Origin: Chlorobiaceae bacterium
GTDB taxonomy: Bacteria; Bacteroidota; Chlorobiia; Chlorobiales; Chlorobiaceae
Direction of reading: 5' to 3'
Length of the DNA stretch: 42,600 nt
Assembly (NCBI GenBank): GCA_012972835.1
Contig: JABDHK010000015.1
Location: 1-42,600, forward strand
The notes under the pieces: generated by a model
What the model was told of the DNA's origin: nothing
What the model saw: only the letters and a program-made list of their open reading frames with translations
Database searches by the model: none
In this document: in pieces, positions 34,001 through 41,252 of the stretch
Numbering within the stretch: the stretch's first letter is position 1
Layout: the number at the start of each line of letters is the position of its first letter
Translations under genes and position numbers: made by a program

Positions 34001-35927
34001 TTGTGACTTTGGCACCGAAACGACCATACCCGCAATTGGGCCAATAGCACACCTCCCCCTGTCGAATACGGACAATGTCGGTCAGTCCGTCGCCAGTCAT
34101 GTCAGCCAGAAAAATAGATTGGGTTGGGTCGTTGAAAATTAGGGCGGGGCCTTGCTCGTCGTCATAGGGCTTGCGGGCATATTGCCGGGGGCCAAAACCC
34201 GCACGGCCCAAGGATTGGTGCCATGCCATGACCTCCTCTTCTGAAACGAGGATGTCTGCCAAGCCGTCACCATCGATGTCGAGAAATTTCAGGTTTGGGT
34301 CACGCGTATCAATATTGGGAAAGTTTGGGAACGAGCTGAACTCTTCCCAATCCGCAAGAGCCGTTCGTTTATAATAACCGCGCTGCGGAGCTTCGAAAGA
34401 GACTATATCCTGATGTCCGTCAGCTGCCAGGCTCATGAATTGTGGCCTTGCGACTTTTTGGACGGAGCCAGGTTGGGATCCGAGCAATTGGAGTGCTGCG
34501 AACCGAGGCTGCGTTTGGGTTGTTCCATTCTCCTTAACGGTATTAATCGGACTAATGTTGCGTTTATAAAACAAAGAGCCGGATTGGTGGGTGATAATAC
34601 CTGAGAGACCCTCGCCATCAAGATCCAGCCACTGGTAACTGGAGCCATCCAGTCCGATGGGAAGGTTTTCCAGACTTGAAGGTTCGACGGTTCGCACCGT
34701 CGGATCAATGATCGCTGCTGAATAGATGAATTCCAGCGGCGGAAACGTCTTGGTGACGTAAGACTTGCCTGTGTTATCCAGCGCATAACCAGTTTGGGTG
34801 ATGGAGAGAAGTTTGGTGGCAATGCTATTACCCAAAAACAACGAGTTTGGGTCCGATTGGTCGTAAGAAAAATTGGTTGAACGCACAACGCCATCGTAGC
34901 CGGACTCCCCGTTTTTTCCTTTTGGGAAATGATGGAACATCAAAATACGCTGGCATAAACGATTCGTGCGCACTTCGAAGGTAGATCGAAAAGTTGAGAA
35001 GGGATCCGCCCTGGCAACCCATTGACGAGAGGGATCTTCCGTGGAAGCAGGTTTTCCCTGGTTGTGTTCGCCGTAATCAAACACTACCTCAAAAAGCCAG
35101 TCCGTGCGTTTGGAGAGATCTTCCCCGTCCTGATAAGGAGTTTGTGTTCCGTAATGGATGCGTTTTATAAACAAATTGGTCCAACGTGCGTATCCATTCT
35201 GACGATTGCGTTCATGCGCTGCGGTCAAATCAAGGCCCGCCGCGTCTTCCAGCTTATATTCGTAGAATATGACGTTGCCTTTGTCATCGAACGTTGCCTC
35301 CAGCAGCCATTTGAAAATTCGGGACTGGTCGGAGGGATCCGCCAAACGGCACAGTGGATTCATGCCGTAAATGCTGGTTACATTGTCCTTAGTGGTGGCG
35401 CGCCAGTGGAGATCACCGCCAGACTTTCTTTGCCACCGCTCAATGCGGGCAAACAAGCCTTCAATGCGCGGACGATAGCGCTTTATGGCATAGCTCTCTC
35501 CATTCCACACAGCGTCAGGCACTGCCACGTCAAGCCATTGTCCGCCTTGCAATGCCAGCACAGGCATCAGGTCTTCTGCCTCGGAAAGAATAAAAACATC
35601 CGATTCTGCAGCATCGTCGTATAAGGGAAGTCCCTTGTCCGTTTTTCGAGCTACGGAAGGAAGCGAAAGATGCCAACCTAAGCCAAAAGGTCCGTTGCCC
35701 GCTCCGGAATCATAGGAAAGAGAAAGTTTTGGAAAAAAATCAGCGCGTCCTGGCGAAATGAAAATTGGGACAGTAAAAGCACCGGTACCAGTGACCGGAT
35801 TGACTGAGAATTTTTCACCGATTCCATGGATAGCACCTCCTCCCTTGGGTAGGCTGATGGAGGGCGCTTTTACTCCCTGCTGCTCCTGACCGTTATCTTT
35901 TGCTGCCTCTTTTTCCTTCTGTACCAT
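28077..35927 (-). CDS. Tc toxin TcB-TcC fusion (SpvB/RHS cocoon with C-terminal toxin domain)
   Basis: This 2,616-residue protein begins with an SpvB domain (SISLPKGGGAIHGIGEKFSV, then LSYDSGAGNGPFGLGWHLSL). FG-GAP/propeller-type repeats follow at about 545-680 (FLDIDGDGLADIL, LADMTGDGLTDIV, LADIDGCGTTDIL), then the TcB middle domains (VTTYRYRHGYYDGVEREFRG near 830) and a long RHS/YD-repeat region. The core-closing RHS motif KYTGKERDEETGLNYHSARY lies near 2270, ending at NPITKIDVTG near 2320, where TcC proteins self-cleave. The last 290 or so residues form the hypervariable toxin and are AT-rich. The cocoon binds TcA through the TcB propeller and hands the cleaved toxin into the channel. TcB and TcC are separate genes in Photorhabdus but fused here. 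It is the first gene of the operon, 140 bases before tcA. No immunity gene is adjacent. Confidence 0.92.
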   Translation of the reverse strand: MVQKEKEAAKDNGQEQQGVKAPSISLPKGGGAIHGIGEKFSVNPVTGTGAFTVPIFISPGRADFFPKLSLSYDSGAGNGPFGLGWHLSLPSVARKTDKGLPLYDDAAESDVFILSEAEDLMPVLALQGGQWLDVAVPDAVWNGESYAIKRYRPRIEGLFARIERWQRKSGGDLHWRATTKDNVTSIYGMNPLCRLADPSDQSRIFKWLLEATFDDKGNVIFYEYKLEDAAGLDLTAAHERNRQNGYARWTNLFIKRIHYGTQTPYQDGEDLSKRTDWLFEVVFDYGEHNQGKPASTEDPSRQWVARADPFSTFRSTFEVRTNRLCQRILMFHHFPKGKNGESGYDGVVRSTNFSYDQSDPNSLFLGNSIATKLLSITQTGYALDNTGKSYVTKTFPPLEFIYSAAIIDPTVRTVEPSSLENLPIGLDGSSYQWLDLDGEGLSGIITHQSGSLFYKRNISPINTVKENGTTQTQPRFAALQLLGSQPGSVQKVARPQFMSLAADGHQDIVSFEAPQRGYYKRTALADWEEFSSFPNFPNIDTRDPNLKFLDIDGDGLADILVSEEEVMAWHQSLGRAGFGPRQYARKPYDDEQGPALIFNDPTQSIFLADMTGDGLTDIVRIRQGEVCYWPNCGYGRFGAKVTMDNSPCFDTPDLFNPLCIRLADIDGCGTTDILYLFDRGVAIYHNQSGNSWSGETTLPNFPAINNLVNLTTVDLLGSGTACLVWSSPLASDSGRNMKYVDLMGGQKPHLLTSITNNLGAETRIRYVSSTKFYVEDLVAGTPWVTKLAFPVQVAERVEVFDFISRTRLVTTYRYRHGYYDGVEREFRGFGYVEQTNMESFGDSGNLFTEDTDTEANALHVPPVVTKTWFHTGAWPDEKTIIQHMARDYYGAPRATDSQFAQKWAAFLATLPSDTILPADIYSADGTRLPYALTVEEEREALRALKGSILRQEIYANDGTAKAGFPYSVSVRNYTIECFQPQAANRYGIFFSHARETLDYHQERNPADPRVSHEAVLQADPFGNVLRSISVAYGRNVTASGLPLSSASVPGTSPNLEVDPSAFVPSEQVGALLSLKENTFTFLIDNAGAYRAPVPTESFVYELTRPVRSDDSVIYSFSDLTALVAAAVEIAYESAPDPVKTQKRLVEDLRTLYYKNDLTGAAAFGYTESLGLVYETYKLALTANLAQQIFVNDNANPNKPATTAALTSILADTGGLSASGYTNSGGGYVNSQGDTNWWIPSGKIIYSPVPQNPPNPLFQNAIVAAANFFLPQAHRDPFGQYDWLTYDSYNVLLRQTQDALGNIVVAQNDYRVLQPSEITDPNGNHTAAVFDALGMLVGTAVKGKVTATNSSESGDSFASFIVDLSPADIDGFMNNTTPLTLASGLLGTATTRIIYDLHRFSDTQTAKPGDPTQWKPVFAAIFVRETHVADLTPAQTSKVQVSFSYSDGLGREIQKKAQAEPGALDLTDPKAPLINPRWIGSGWTIMNNKGKPVRKYEPFFSATHDFEFAQKVGVSSTLFYDPLDRVVATLHPNNTWEKVVFDPWWQQTWDGNDTVQLDPQTDLDVGELFSRLPDADYLPTWYQLRTNAASAAIVFPDATTQSCELDAANKAAAHAGTPTTALFDVLGRQFLSVAHNRGIINSVVTDEFYSTQTELDIEGNPLSVIDALGRVVMKYRYDLVKNKIYSQSMDAGERWLLGNVTGKPIWLWDARGYVRTINYDELQRPIGLTVTGNGLKSVLAEKTIYGDSKPGGPANPESTNSRGKTYQFFDAAGVVSNFGTNPLSNLSEGYDFKGNQLRGQRQLIKEYKSTANWNQNPVLDGETFTYCTRYDALNRVIQHIAPHSNSFETTLNILQPGYNEANLLATIDVWLQQAVEPTDLLTSSTASFHAITTLDYDEKGQRTAVAYGNGASTTYTYDKKTFQLTHLLTTRSSDNAQMQDLHYFYDSVGNITHIQDDAQQTIYFNNQRVEPSADYTYDAIYRLIKASGREHLGQIGSTPNAPTPSSYSDWTNINLPHPNDSKAMGRYLENISYDAVGNFQQLQHIGSGPANSGWTRTFTCNETSLIESGRQNNRLTSTTVGGTTEAYSISGNGYDAHGNMLRMPQLQNMQWDFKDQLAMTQRQAVNAQDTDGTQHQGERTYYVYDASGERVIKATEAAGGALVKQRIYLGGFEIYREYKNSTSVTLERQSLHVMDDKQRIALIELRTFGNDGTPARLIRCQFTNHLSSACLELDDHAQIISYEEYYPYGCTSYYAVTQSISPAAKRYKYTGKERDEETGLNYHSARYYLPWLGRWGSCDPIGIGDGVNVYAYIKNNPITKIDVTGKAEADTSNVDVNKLKPINDDLNKHVNDRMEAIRKELGIEPGKKLSDDLRKKFADKVSDLGRPRGGSKPTAALSWALWDAKFNKTEIERYAEKNFVTQAPGNKYQAVIAIAYKDKRDISFSGTRELFHLDLLAFAVGSTAVDPSVVVKDNGGAKIAIGTDKLGHFFAQGYEMFEHSVIKNEGDSAAEKSSHEQELGQYGLAMTGVYSFADREANRQGMQFYKDILANPFMKFDIANYVSSKWNEESNPNVYSLQMEELLIHSGKLPASDRFVNESKLVEMGALYRRSCRVTKP

Positions 35928-36414
35928 GGGTTTTACGATGAGACGTTATTATTAACCTCAAGCATACGAACAGTACAGAAGTACTGGCAATCCATTACTT
36001 TGGTTTCATAATGAGCGTACCAAGACCATGAAGAGAGGTATTCTGGACTTCAATCCTGGTGTTCACCAAAGGAACAATCTTAACGACAATGGCAAATTTG
36101 AGTGGTTGATACATGCTGTAAAAGCATGAATCTCAGGTAACGCTGTAATGATAGGGTACTACGACTAAATGGAAACAAATGTTCTTGGCTATTGAATAGA
36201 TCTTAAGAACTGCTTGTACTTTCTCAATCTGATATTTCCTATTGAAATAAAGGAGGGCATAGTTTCAAAATTACTTAAATTTATCACAATTGTTAAAACA
36301 ATTCCAAAATATATTTTTTTACGGATTTTTTTTATCTGAAACAGTTGGAACAATTGCTGCATATTAACCAAAGAGCCAAGGTATTGACCACATACATTAC
36401 ATGGAGGGAAACAC
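35928..36414. promoter_or_regulatory. Intergenic region between the Tc operon and phhB
   Basis: This 487-base gap must carry the promoter of the toxin operon (minus strand) and that of the carbinolamine dehydratase gene (plus strand). It is AT-rich from about 36180 onward and has a small inverted repeat AATTGT-TAAA-ACAATT near 36287-36302. A 33-codon plus-strand frame at 36028-36129 has no ribosome binding site. I cannot define promoter boxes or a regulator site. Confidence 0.4.
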
Positions 36415-36756
36415 ATGAGCGAACTGAATAGCAAAAACTGCATACCCTGTTCAGAAGGGCTGGCACCTATAAGTCCTGATGATATCAAAAAGTTATCAGA
36501 AACGATACCGGAATGGAACGTCGCAATAGATAATGGTATAAATCAATTACAGCGTGTCTTTACCTTTAAGGATTTCAAGAGTGCAATTGCTTTCACAAAC
36601 CAGGTAGGTGAACTGGCTGAACTTGAACAGCATCACCCAAAACTGATTACTGAATGGGGCAAAGTCACTGTAATCTGGTGGACACACTCAGCAAAAGGGC
36701 TGCACATGAACGATTTCATCATGGCAGCTAAAACCAACGCGCTGAAAGCCGATTGA
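36415..36756 (+). CDS. phhB: Pterin-4a-carbinolamine dehydratase
   Basis: This 113-residue protein has the family's length and signature: EHHPKL-like ELEQHHPKLITEWGKVTVIW followed by WTHSAKGLHMNDFIMA, with the catalytic His-His-Pro and the later His in W-T-H. The enzyme dehydrates 4a-hydroxytetrahydropterin, recycling the pterin cofactor of aromatic amino-acid hydroxylases; in organisms lacking phenylalanine hydroxylase it is thought to serve other pterin roles. ATGGAGGG lies about 9 bases before the ATG as a strong ribosome binding site. No hydroxylase gene is in the window. The gene converges with the nitroreductase gene, 45 bases between stops. Confidence 0.92.
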   Translation: MSELNSKNCIPCSEGLAPISPDDIKKLSETIPEWNVAIDNGINQLQRVFTFKDFKSAIAFTNQVGELAELEQHHPKLITEWGKVTVIWWTHSAKGLHMNDFIMAAKTNALKAD

Positions 36757-36801
36757 CAGAGAACCATTTTCTGATTGTATCAGGCTTATGGTATTCAATG
36801 T

Positions 36802-37629
36802 TTACAATGCCCGATGTATCAGGGCAGGAGCGTGTTGTACCGTACGAACGTAGTGAACATCTGGTTTTCCGAATACCATGGCATAACCAATCAAATGGTC
36901 ATCTGGAATATCGAGAAGACGACGAGTTTGTGGCAACAAGTCGTTAATGGCCCACTTTGCCAGACCGTTCCATAGGGTGCCAACACCATTTGCCTGGGCA
37001 AACAGCTCGAAATAGGAGAGGGCTATCAGGCAGTCGGGCGTCGGCGATGGCAGACTCATGGGTGTCGAGGTTATTAACAGATGTGGAGCGCTGCGGAATA
37101 TGATATCGACCTGATGTTCTTCCCATATCCGAACAAAGTTCGCGAAAAATTCCATTCCTTTCGGCAGAGCATTTTCTTTGATTAGTCTTACCAGTCCGGC
37201 CATCACCTCTTCACGCAGTTGCGCAACCTTATCCTTGCTATCCAATACCGTAAAACGAACCTGACGTGAGTTCACTCCTGTAGGAGCATGCCATGCAACG
37301 TCGAGGAGTTTTTGAAAAAGTGCCGGGTCAAGATTTTCATCCTTGTAGCGACGCACAGAGCGTCTCCCTTTGATCAGTGTCTCAAGTTTGTCAGAATCTG
37401 GATATCCGCCAGCCAGGAAACTACTTGCTGCTGGATCTAAACCAAGTATAGAGACCGCTCCTGTTGGGCATATCGCCAGGCAGTGCTGACATTTATAACA
37501 ACTCCCCTCTTTCTCAAGGGTAATGATCGGATAGCCATCCTCCGATAGAGATATTATTCTCGCCGGGCAATCCGCAACACACAGACCGCAACGAGTACAG
37601 GTCTGCTGGTTAATTTTGAAATCAAGCAT
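36802..37629 (-). CDS. Ferredoxin-nitroreductase fusion protein
   Basis: This 275-residue protein starts at the ATG at 37629 (MLDFKINQQTC); the frame extends 21 codons further upstream to 37692, but those residues are not typical of the family. The N-terminal 60 residues are a two-cluster ferredoxin, TCTRCGLCVADCPARIISL and SCYKCQHCLAICPTGAVSI, giving two CxxCxxCxxxCP sets for [4Fe-4S] clusters. The remainder is an FMN-dependent nitroreductase fold: KGRRSVRRYKDENLD, then WHAPTGVNSRQVRFTVLD, and a conserved C-terminal GYAMVFGKP-type segment. Such fusions are common in anaerobes and are presumed to pass electrons from the clusters to FMN. The substrate cannot be predicted. Confidence 0.9.
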   Translation of the reverse strand: MLDFKINQQTCTRCGLCVADCPARIISLSEDGYPIITLEKEGSCYKCQHCLAICPTGAVSILGLDPAASSFLAGGYPDSDKLETLIKGRRSVRRYKDENLDPALFQKLLDVAWHAPTGVNSRQVRFTVLDSKDKVAQLREEVMAGLVRLIKENALPKGMEFFANFVRIWEEHQVDIIFRSAPHLLITSTPMSLPSPTPDCLIALSYFELFAQANGVGTLWNGLAKWAINDLLPQTRRLLDIPDDHLIGYAMVFGKPDVHYVRTVQHAPALIHRAL

Positions 37630-37765
37630 TTTGGTTATAGAGAAGTTTTTAAAAACAAAGTACATGGCCCACCAATAGCCAATGATCAACAATCAAGGTA
37701 AGGAACTTTTCAGAAAATGATTCGTTGGCATACTTAAGCAACTTTGCTGCTTTGGGAGAAGGAAT

Positions 37766-37900
37766 TCATCGGTAATAATCATCTTCTCTCTGATGCCTAA
37801 TTGCCAGAATGGTTATAGTTTGCTTGTCATCAATTTCAAACAAGGCAACATATCCTGCATTCCCAAATAAAATAAGCAGTTCACGTAACAATGGATTGTC
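37766..37900 (-). pseudogene. C-terminal remnant of a RelE/ParE-family toxin gene
   Basis: The segment NPLLRELLILFGNAGYVALF followed by EIDDKQTITILAIRHQREDDYY matches the last 45 or so residues of a RelE/ParE toxin subfamily (the RELxIxFGxxGY and ILAIRHQRE blocks). The upstream frame (from 37996) reads hydrophobic, unrelated residues, so the N-terminal half with its first helices is lost. No antitoxin is adjacent. It lies directly downstream of hsdR on the same strand, as a scar of a toxin-antitoxin module. Confidence 0.6.
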
Positions 37901-37992
37901 TTGTGTTGCCTTGCGGCAGCTGAATGAATGGACTTGGTGACGTTGTTGAATAACGATAATAAAACCACAAACCCAAATTATTGCAAGACCGA

Positions 37993-40314
37993 TCATGCGG
38001 CTGGCCGCTGGTAAAGGTGTTTTTGGAAGCCAATGAAGGTTGAGAGGATTTTATCGGTGGTACCAAGTATGGCGACGGCGTCGGGAAGTGCGTGGTATTT
38101 GAGCTTGAGCAAATGCGGCAATTTTTCCCGGTCGAGCTCCCCTACCCCCGCTTCTACGTACTGCGCAAGGACAAACTCGATAAACTCCCTCTGTTTTTCA
38201 TCAAGCCCAGAGTAAATGCTCTCTTGCGCCTCAGCGACTCTGGCCTCCCTTGTAATCGGCCTGTGTGCAAAGGAGATAAATTCAAGCACATCAAACAGAT
38301 CACTTTTTTCCGCATTGATGAGTTTCTGTATAGACTCCAGCTCCTGCTTTCCATATCCGGCATCAGCCAGCTTTTCGAGCAGGGTTCGCCGTGTTTTCGG
38401 GTCCGACCAAAGTTCCTTCAGCTCCTCTTCGCTTTTGAAGAATTCCGGCAAAACACCGAACATACCCTGAAGAAACTCTTCAACCGAAATCACCCTGCCA
38501 TCGGCACTCCAGAACGATGTTGAAATCATGTGCTGAATTTCACGCTCTTTTCCGTCACTCAGCTTGATTTTGAGTTTTTTGCGAGGCTCACCGGGTGGCT
38601 CCGGCGGATCAGGAGACTCTGGTGGGTAAGGTTCAGGGTCTTCCTTTATTATTGGAGGCCCGCCATCAGTTATTGTAGTCTGATCAATAGGCTCACCGTC
38701 CCACTCAACATCCGAGAAGTGGTGGCAGGCATCAACAAAATCGTAGATCGTGAAGTACTCTTTACCATCAAAGAGCCTGGTACCCCGCCCGATGATCTGC
38801 TTAAACTCTATGAGACTATTTATAAGACGCAGAAGAACAATGTTGCGGATATTGAGAGCATCAACACCGGTCGAAAGTTTCTGCGAGGTGGTCAGTATCG
38901 TAGGAATTGTTTTTTCGTTGTCCTGAAACTCCCGCAGATGCTGCTCGCCAAGTTCACCATCATTGGCAGTAACCCTCACACAGTAATTTGTCTCACTGCC
39001 GCTCTTGAATTGATTGATCAGATCGCGAATCACTGCCGCATGAGCCTGGTTGGCGCAGAAGACAATTGTCTTCTCCTTCTGGTTAATTTCGGAGAGCAAA
39101 ATCTTCACCCGTCTGGCTTCGCGCGCTTTGATTTCAATAATGCTGTTGAATTCCGGCTCTTTATAGATGTGGCCCTCTTCAACTTCACCTTCAATGACCT
39201 GATCGTCGGAGGTATAGATGTAGTCGTCAATCGTAGTCTTTATGCGCTTCACCCTGAAAGGGGTAAGAAAACCGTCGTTGATGCCCTCTTTAAGGGAGTA
39301 GACAAAGACCGGCTCACCGAAATAGTTGTAGGTATCGACGTTATCGGTGCGTTTAGGTGTTGCAGTAAGGCCGATCTGCACAGCAGGAGCAAAGTATTCG
39401 AGAATCTCCCGCCAGTTGCTCTCGTTGTTTGCCCCGCCACGGTGGCATTCATCAATGATGATAAGGTCGAAGTAGTCTTTTGGGTACTCCCCAAAGAATG
39501 GGCTGTTTTCCGAACCGGTCATGAAAGTCTGGAAAATGGTAAAGAAGATGCTGCCGTTGGTTGGAACCCTGCCGTTCTTGCGAATCTCCCCCGGCTTGAT
39601 GCGAACAAGAGCATCCGCAGGAAAAGGTGAAAAGGCGTTAAAGGCTTGATCGGTCAGTATGTTGCGATCGGCAAGAAAGAGAGTGCGTGGCCTGCGTTTA
39701 CCATCCCTGTTAAGGTTCCATCTGCTCTGGAAAAGCTTCCAGACGATCTGGAATGCTATAAAGGTTTTGCCTGTCCCTGTGGCAAGGGTGAGTAGGATAC
39801 GCTGTTTCTCTTGAGCTATGGCATTCAGGGCCTTGTTAACGGCCAACTCCTGATAATAGCGGACGGTTTTTGTTCCACCGATATCTTCAAACGCGATCTT
39901 GTTGAAACTCTCTTCCCAAGGGTTTGGCTTAGCAAAGGTTCTGTACCAGAGCTTTTCAGGTGAAGGGAATGTGTCGATCAACCCTTCCATGCCGGTCTTC
40001 ATGCAGATCTGGTAGATCTCAATGCCGTTGGTGGCAAATGTGAATGCAAGCTGAAGCTTTTCGGCATAGTTCTTGGCCTGAGCCACCCCTTCGCCCACTG
40101 CCTGTTCATTGCTTTTGGCCTCAATAACAGCAAGTTTCCTTCCCTGATACACAAGAACGTAGTCAGCTGTTAGTGATTTACCGCGAACACCGCCAGTCTG
40201 AATCTTGCCGGCAGTAATCGAATACTCCCGCTGCACTTTTGACCCATCGGCGCCCCATCCGCTTGCCTTCAGCTGTGGGTCAATGAGTTCCGCTCTGGTT
40301 TCGGCTTCGTTCAT
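37993..40314 (-). CDS. hsdR: Type I restriction enzyme R subunit (EcoEI-like)
   Basis: This 773-residue protein has the typical length of EcoEI-type HsdR. The N-terminal nuclease domain has the PD-(D/E)xK pattern (LTADYVLVYQGRKLAVIEAKS, Asp, Glu and Lys as metal and catalytic residues). The helicase core follows: Walker A in LATGTGKTFIAFQIV, DEAD-type box DECH in LIIIDECHRGG, motif III LTATPKRTD, and motif VI IIGRGTRLFDGKEYF. A Pro-rich linker (EPYPPESPDPPEPPGEP) separates a C-terminal helical domain for contact with the methylase. HsdR translocates DNA and cuts at distant sites when the target is unmethylated. hsdS lies about 900 bases upstream on the same strand; hsdM is not in the window and is presumably beyond the right edge. 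The gene appears intact. Confidence 0.93.
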   Translation of the reverse strand: MNEAETRAELIDPQLKASGWGADGSKVQREYSITAGKIQTGGVRGKSLTADYVLVYQGRKLAVIEAKSNEQAVGEGVAQAKNYAEKLQLAFTFATNGIEIYQICMKTGMEGLIDTFPSPEKLWYRTFAKPNPWEESFNKIAFEDIGGTKTVRYYQELAVNKALNAIAQEKQRILLTLATGTGKTFIAFQIVWKLFQSRWNLNRDGKRRPRTLFLADRNILTDQAFNAFSPFPADALVRIKPGEIRKNGRVPTNGSIFFTIFQTFMTGSENSPFFGEYPKDYFDLIIIDECHRGGANNESNWREILEYFAPAVQIGLTATPKRTDNVDTYNYFGEPVFVYSLKEGINDGFLTPFRVKRIKTTIDDYIYTSDDQVIEGEVEEGHIYKEPEFNSIIEIKAREARRVKILLSEINQKEKTIVFCANQAHAAVIRDLINQFKSGSETNYCVRVTANDGELGEQHLREFQDNEKTIPTILTTSQKLSTGVDALNIRNIVLLRLINSLIEFKQIIGRGTRLFDGKEYFTIYDFVDACHHFSDVEWDGEPIDQTTITDGGPPIIKEDPEPYPPESPDPPEPPGEPRKKLKIKLSDGKEREIQHMISTSFWSADGRVISVEEFLQGMFGVLPEFFKSEEELKELWSDPKTRRTLLEKLADAGYGKQELESIQKLINAEKSDLFDVLEFISFAHRPITREARVAEAQESIYSGLDEKQREFIEFVLAQYVEAGVGELDREKLPHLLKLKYHALPDAVAILGTTDKILSTFIGFQKHLYQRPAA

Positions 40315-40425
40315 GGGGGTAAGCGTTATCTGAAATGGACAGGCAGATTTTCAGAGCAAGATACGAAGAAGTTGCTGAAGAGACTCATTTTTGTACCTGC
40401 TACAAACGGTAAACCCAAAAAGCTC

Positions 40426-40635
40426 TTAAAAGTATCCGAGCATTGATCTTTCCGCCATGAGGTTTCCATCAAGTATCGAAAACGAAATACTCTGGGCAGG
40501 GTCGGTAACGCAAAGACTGCTTTCCTCTAAGTTCAGTGATGTGACGTTTAACTGGTGTTGCAAGTTTACGTAGTCACCAACGCCCCTCTTTTCCCCTTCT
40601 GATGGCGAAGCAATTATATGATTTATTCATATATT
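40426..40635 (-). pseudogene. Unidentified coding-like remnant upstream of hsdR
   Basis: A minus-strand frame of about 69 codons without an ATG near its beginning reads GDYVNLQHQLNVTSLNLEES and further SISFSILDGNLMAERSMLGY before a stop at 40428-40426. It has ordinary residue composition and may be the end of a lost gene lying between hsdS and hsdR. I do not recognise it, and chance is possible. Nothing else is supported in 40315-40645. Confidence 0.25.
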
Positions 40636-40650
40636 TAAGCCAGAAGTCAT

Positions 40651-40656
40651 TATAAT
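40651..40656 (+). promoter_or_regulatory. Candidate -10 box of the small gene pair
   Basis: A perfect TATAAT lies 29 bases before the ATG of the first gene of the DUF4258-like/DUF2283 pair. The expected -35 position, about 17 bases upstream, holds only AT-rich sequence without a good TTGACA match. Confidence 0.35.
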
Positions 40657-40684
40657 GGATCTGCATTGTCTATGATAATCGCCC

Positions 40685-40921
40685 ATGAAAACCACAGAGT
40701 ATTTTGGTTATACAAGAAACAGGGCGGACAGACAAAACATCAAAGAAGAATGGATTCAGCATGTAATTGATAACCCTGAAAAAGAAGTTATTCAGTCTGA
40801 TGGCAGAATCAAAAAATGGGCATACATCCCTGATGCTGGTAAATATTTAAGAGTCATTCTGCTTGAAGATCGAGAAACTGTTCATAATGCTTTTTTTGAT
40901 AGATCCCATAAGGAGAAATAA
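40685..40921 (+). CDS. DUF4258-like small protein, possible toxin of a two-gene module
   Basis: This 78-residue protein contains WIQHVIDNPEKEVIQSDGRI followed by KKWAYIPDAGKYLRVILLED and NAFFDRSHKEK. The order of a helix, then a three-stranded sheet ending in a hydrophobic strand, fits the small RelE/BrnT/DUF4258-like fold. Proteins of this type are usually found directly upstream of a DUF2283 protein, as here. The stop is followed after 3 bases by the next ATG, so the genes are co-transcribed and probably coupled. AAGGAG for the next gene lies in its last codons. Whether it is a toxin or just a conserved partner is not established from sequence. Confidence 0.7.
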   Translation: MKTTEYFGYTRNRADRQNIKEEWIQHVIDNPEKEVIQSDGRIKKWAYIPDAGKYLRVILLEDRETVHNAFFDRSHKEK

Positions 40922-40924
40922 GCT

Positions 40925-41131
40925 ATGAAAGTAAAATATTTTAACGATACAGATACAGCTCATATTGAAATGCTTGATAAAGAGGTATTTGAAACCCGGC
41001 AGATCAGCGAGAACATCTATATAGATATTGACGAAAAAGGAAATCTCGTAAGTATGACGGTAGAGCACGCCAAAGAGAGCGCAGCTCTTTGGGAATTCTC
41101 TTACGAAGAAGTACAAAAGAAAATCGCTTGA
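40925..41131 (+). CDS. DUF2283 small protein, possible antitoxin
   Basis: This 68-residue protein has the DUF2283 pattern: the start MKVKYFNDTDTAHIEML, then ENIYIDIDEKGNLVSMTVEH and a short C-terminal helix. DUF2283 proteins are small beta-rich proteins that accompany DUF4258-type partners and are suspected antitoxins. The ribosome binding site AAGGAG at 40911-40916 lies within the end of the upstream gene. The pair stands on the plus strand inside a minus-strand restriction locus, a common place for toxin-antitoxin-like modules. Confidence 0.75.
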   Translation: MKVKYFNDTDTAHIEMLDKEVFETRQISENIYIDIDEKGNLVSMTVEHAKESAALWEFSYEEVQKKIA

Positions 41132-41159
41132 TTCCCATTATCCTGACGGCAACCATCCT

Positions 41160-41245
41160 CTCAGCCCACTTTTTCCTTGCCCACTGCTCACTGCCAACTT
41201 TCTTCCTTTCCAATCTCAGCACTCAGTACTAAGAACTCAGCACTT
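41160..41245. repeat. Low-complexity short repeats (CTCAGCACT / CCCACTGCTCACTG type)
   Basis: Between the DUF2283 gene and hsdS lies a run of degenerate short repeats: GCCCACTGCTCACTGCCAAC, then CTCAGCACTCAGTACTAAG and AACTCAGCACT. Similar heptamer-like repeats occur in intergenic regions of many cyanobacteria and other environmental bacteria. CTCAGCACT occurs twice (about 41214 and 41234). No function is evident. Confidence 0.5.
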
Positions 41246-41252
41246 TCTTTCC

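Noticed and set aside
36028..36129. 33-codon plus-strand ORF upstream of the Tc operon
   Set aside because: No ribosome binding site and too short to judge; left as intergenic.
38530..39630. 366-codon plus-strand ORF opposite hsdR
   Set aside because: It is fully antisense to the firmly identified helicase core of hsdR and shows no motifs; a shadow of high-quality coding on the other strand.
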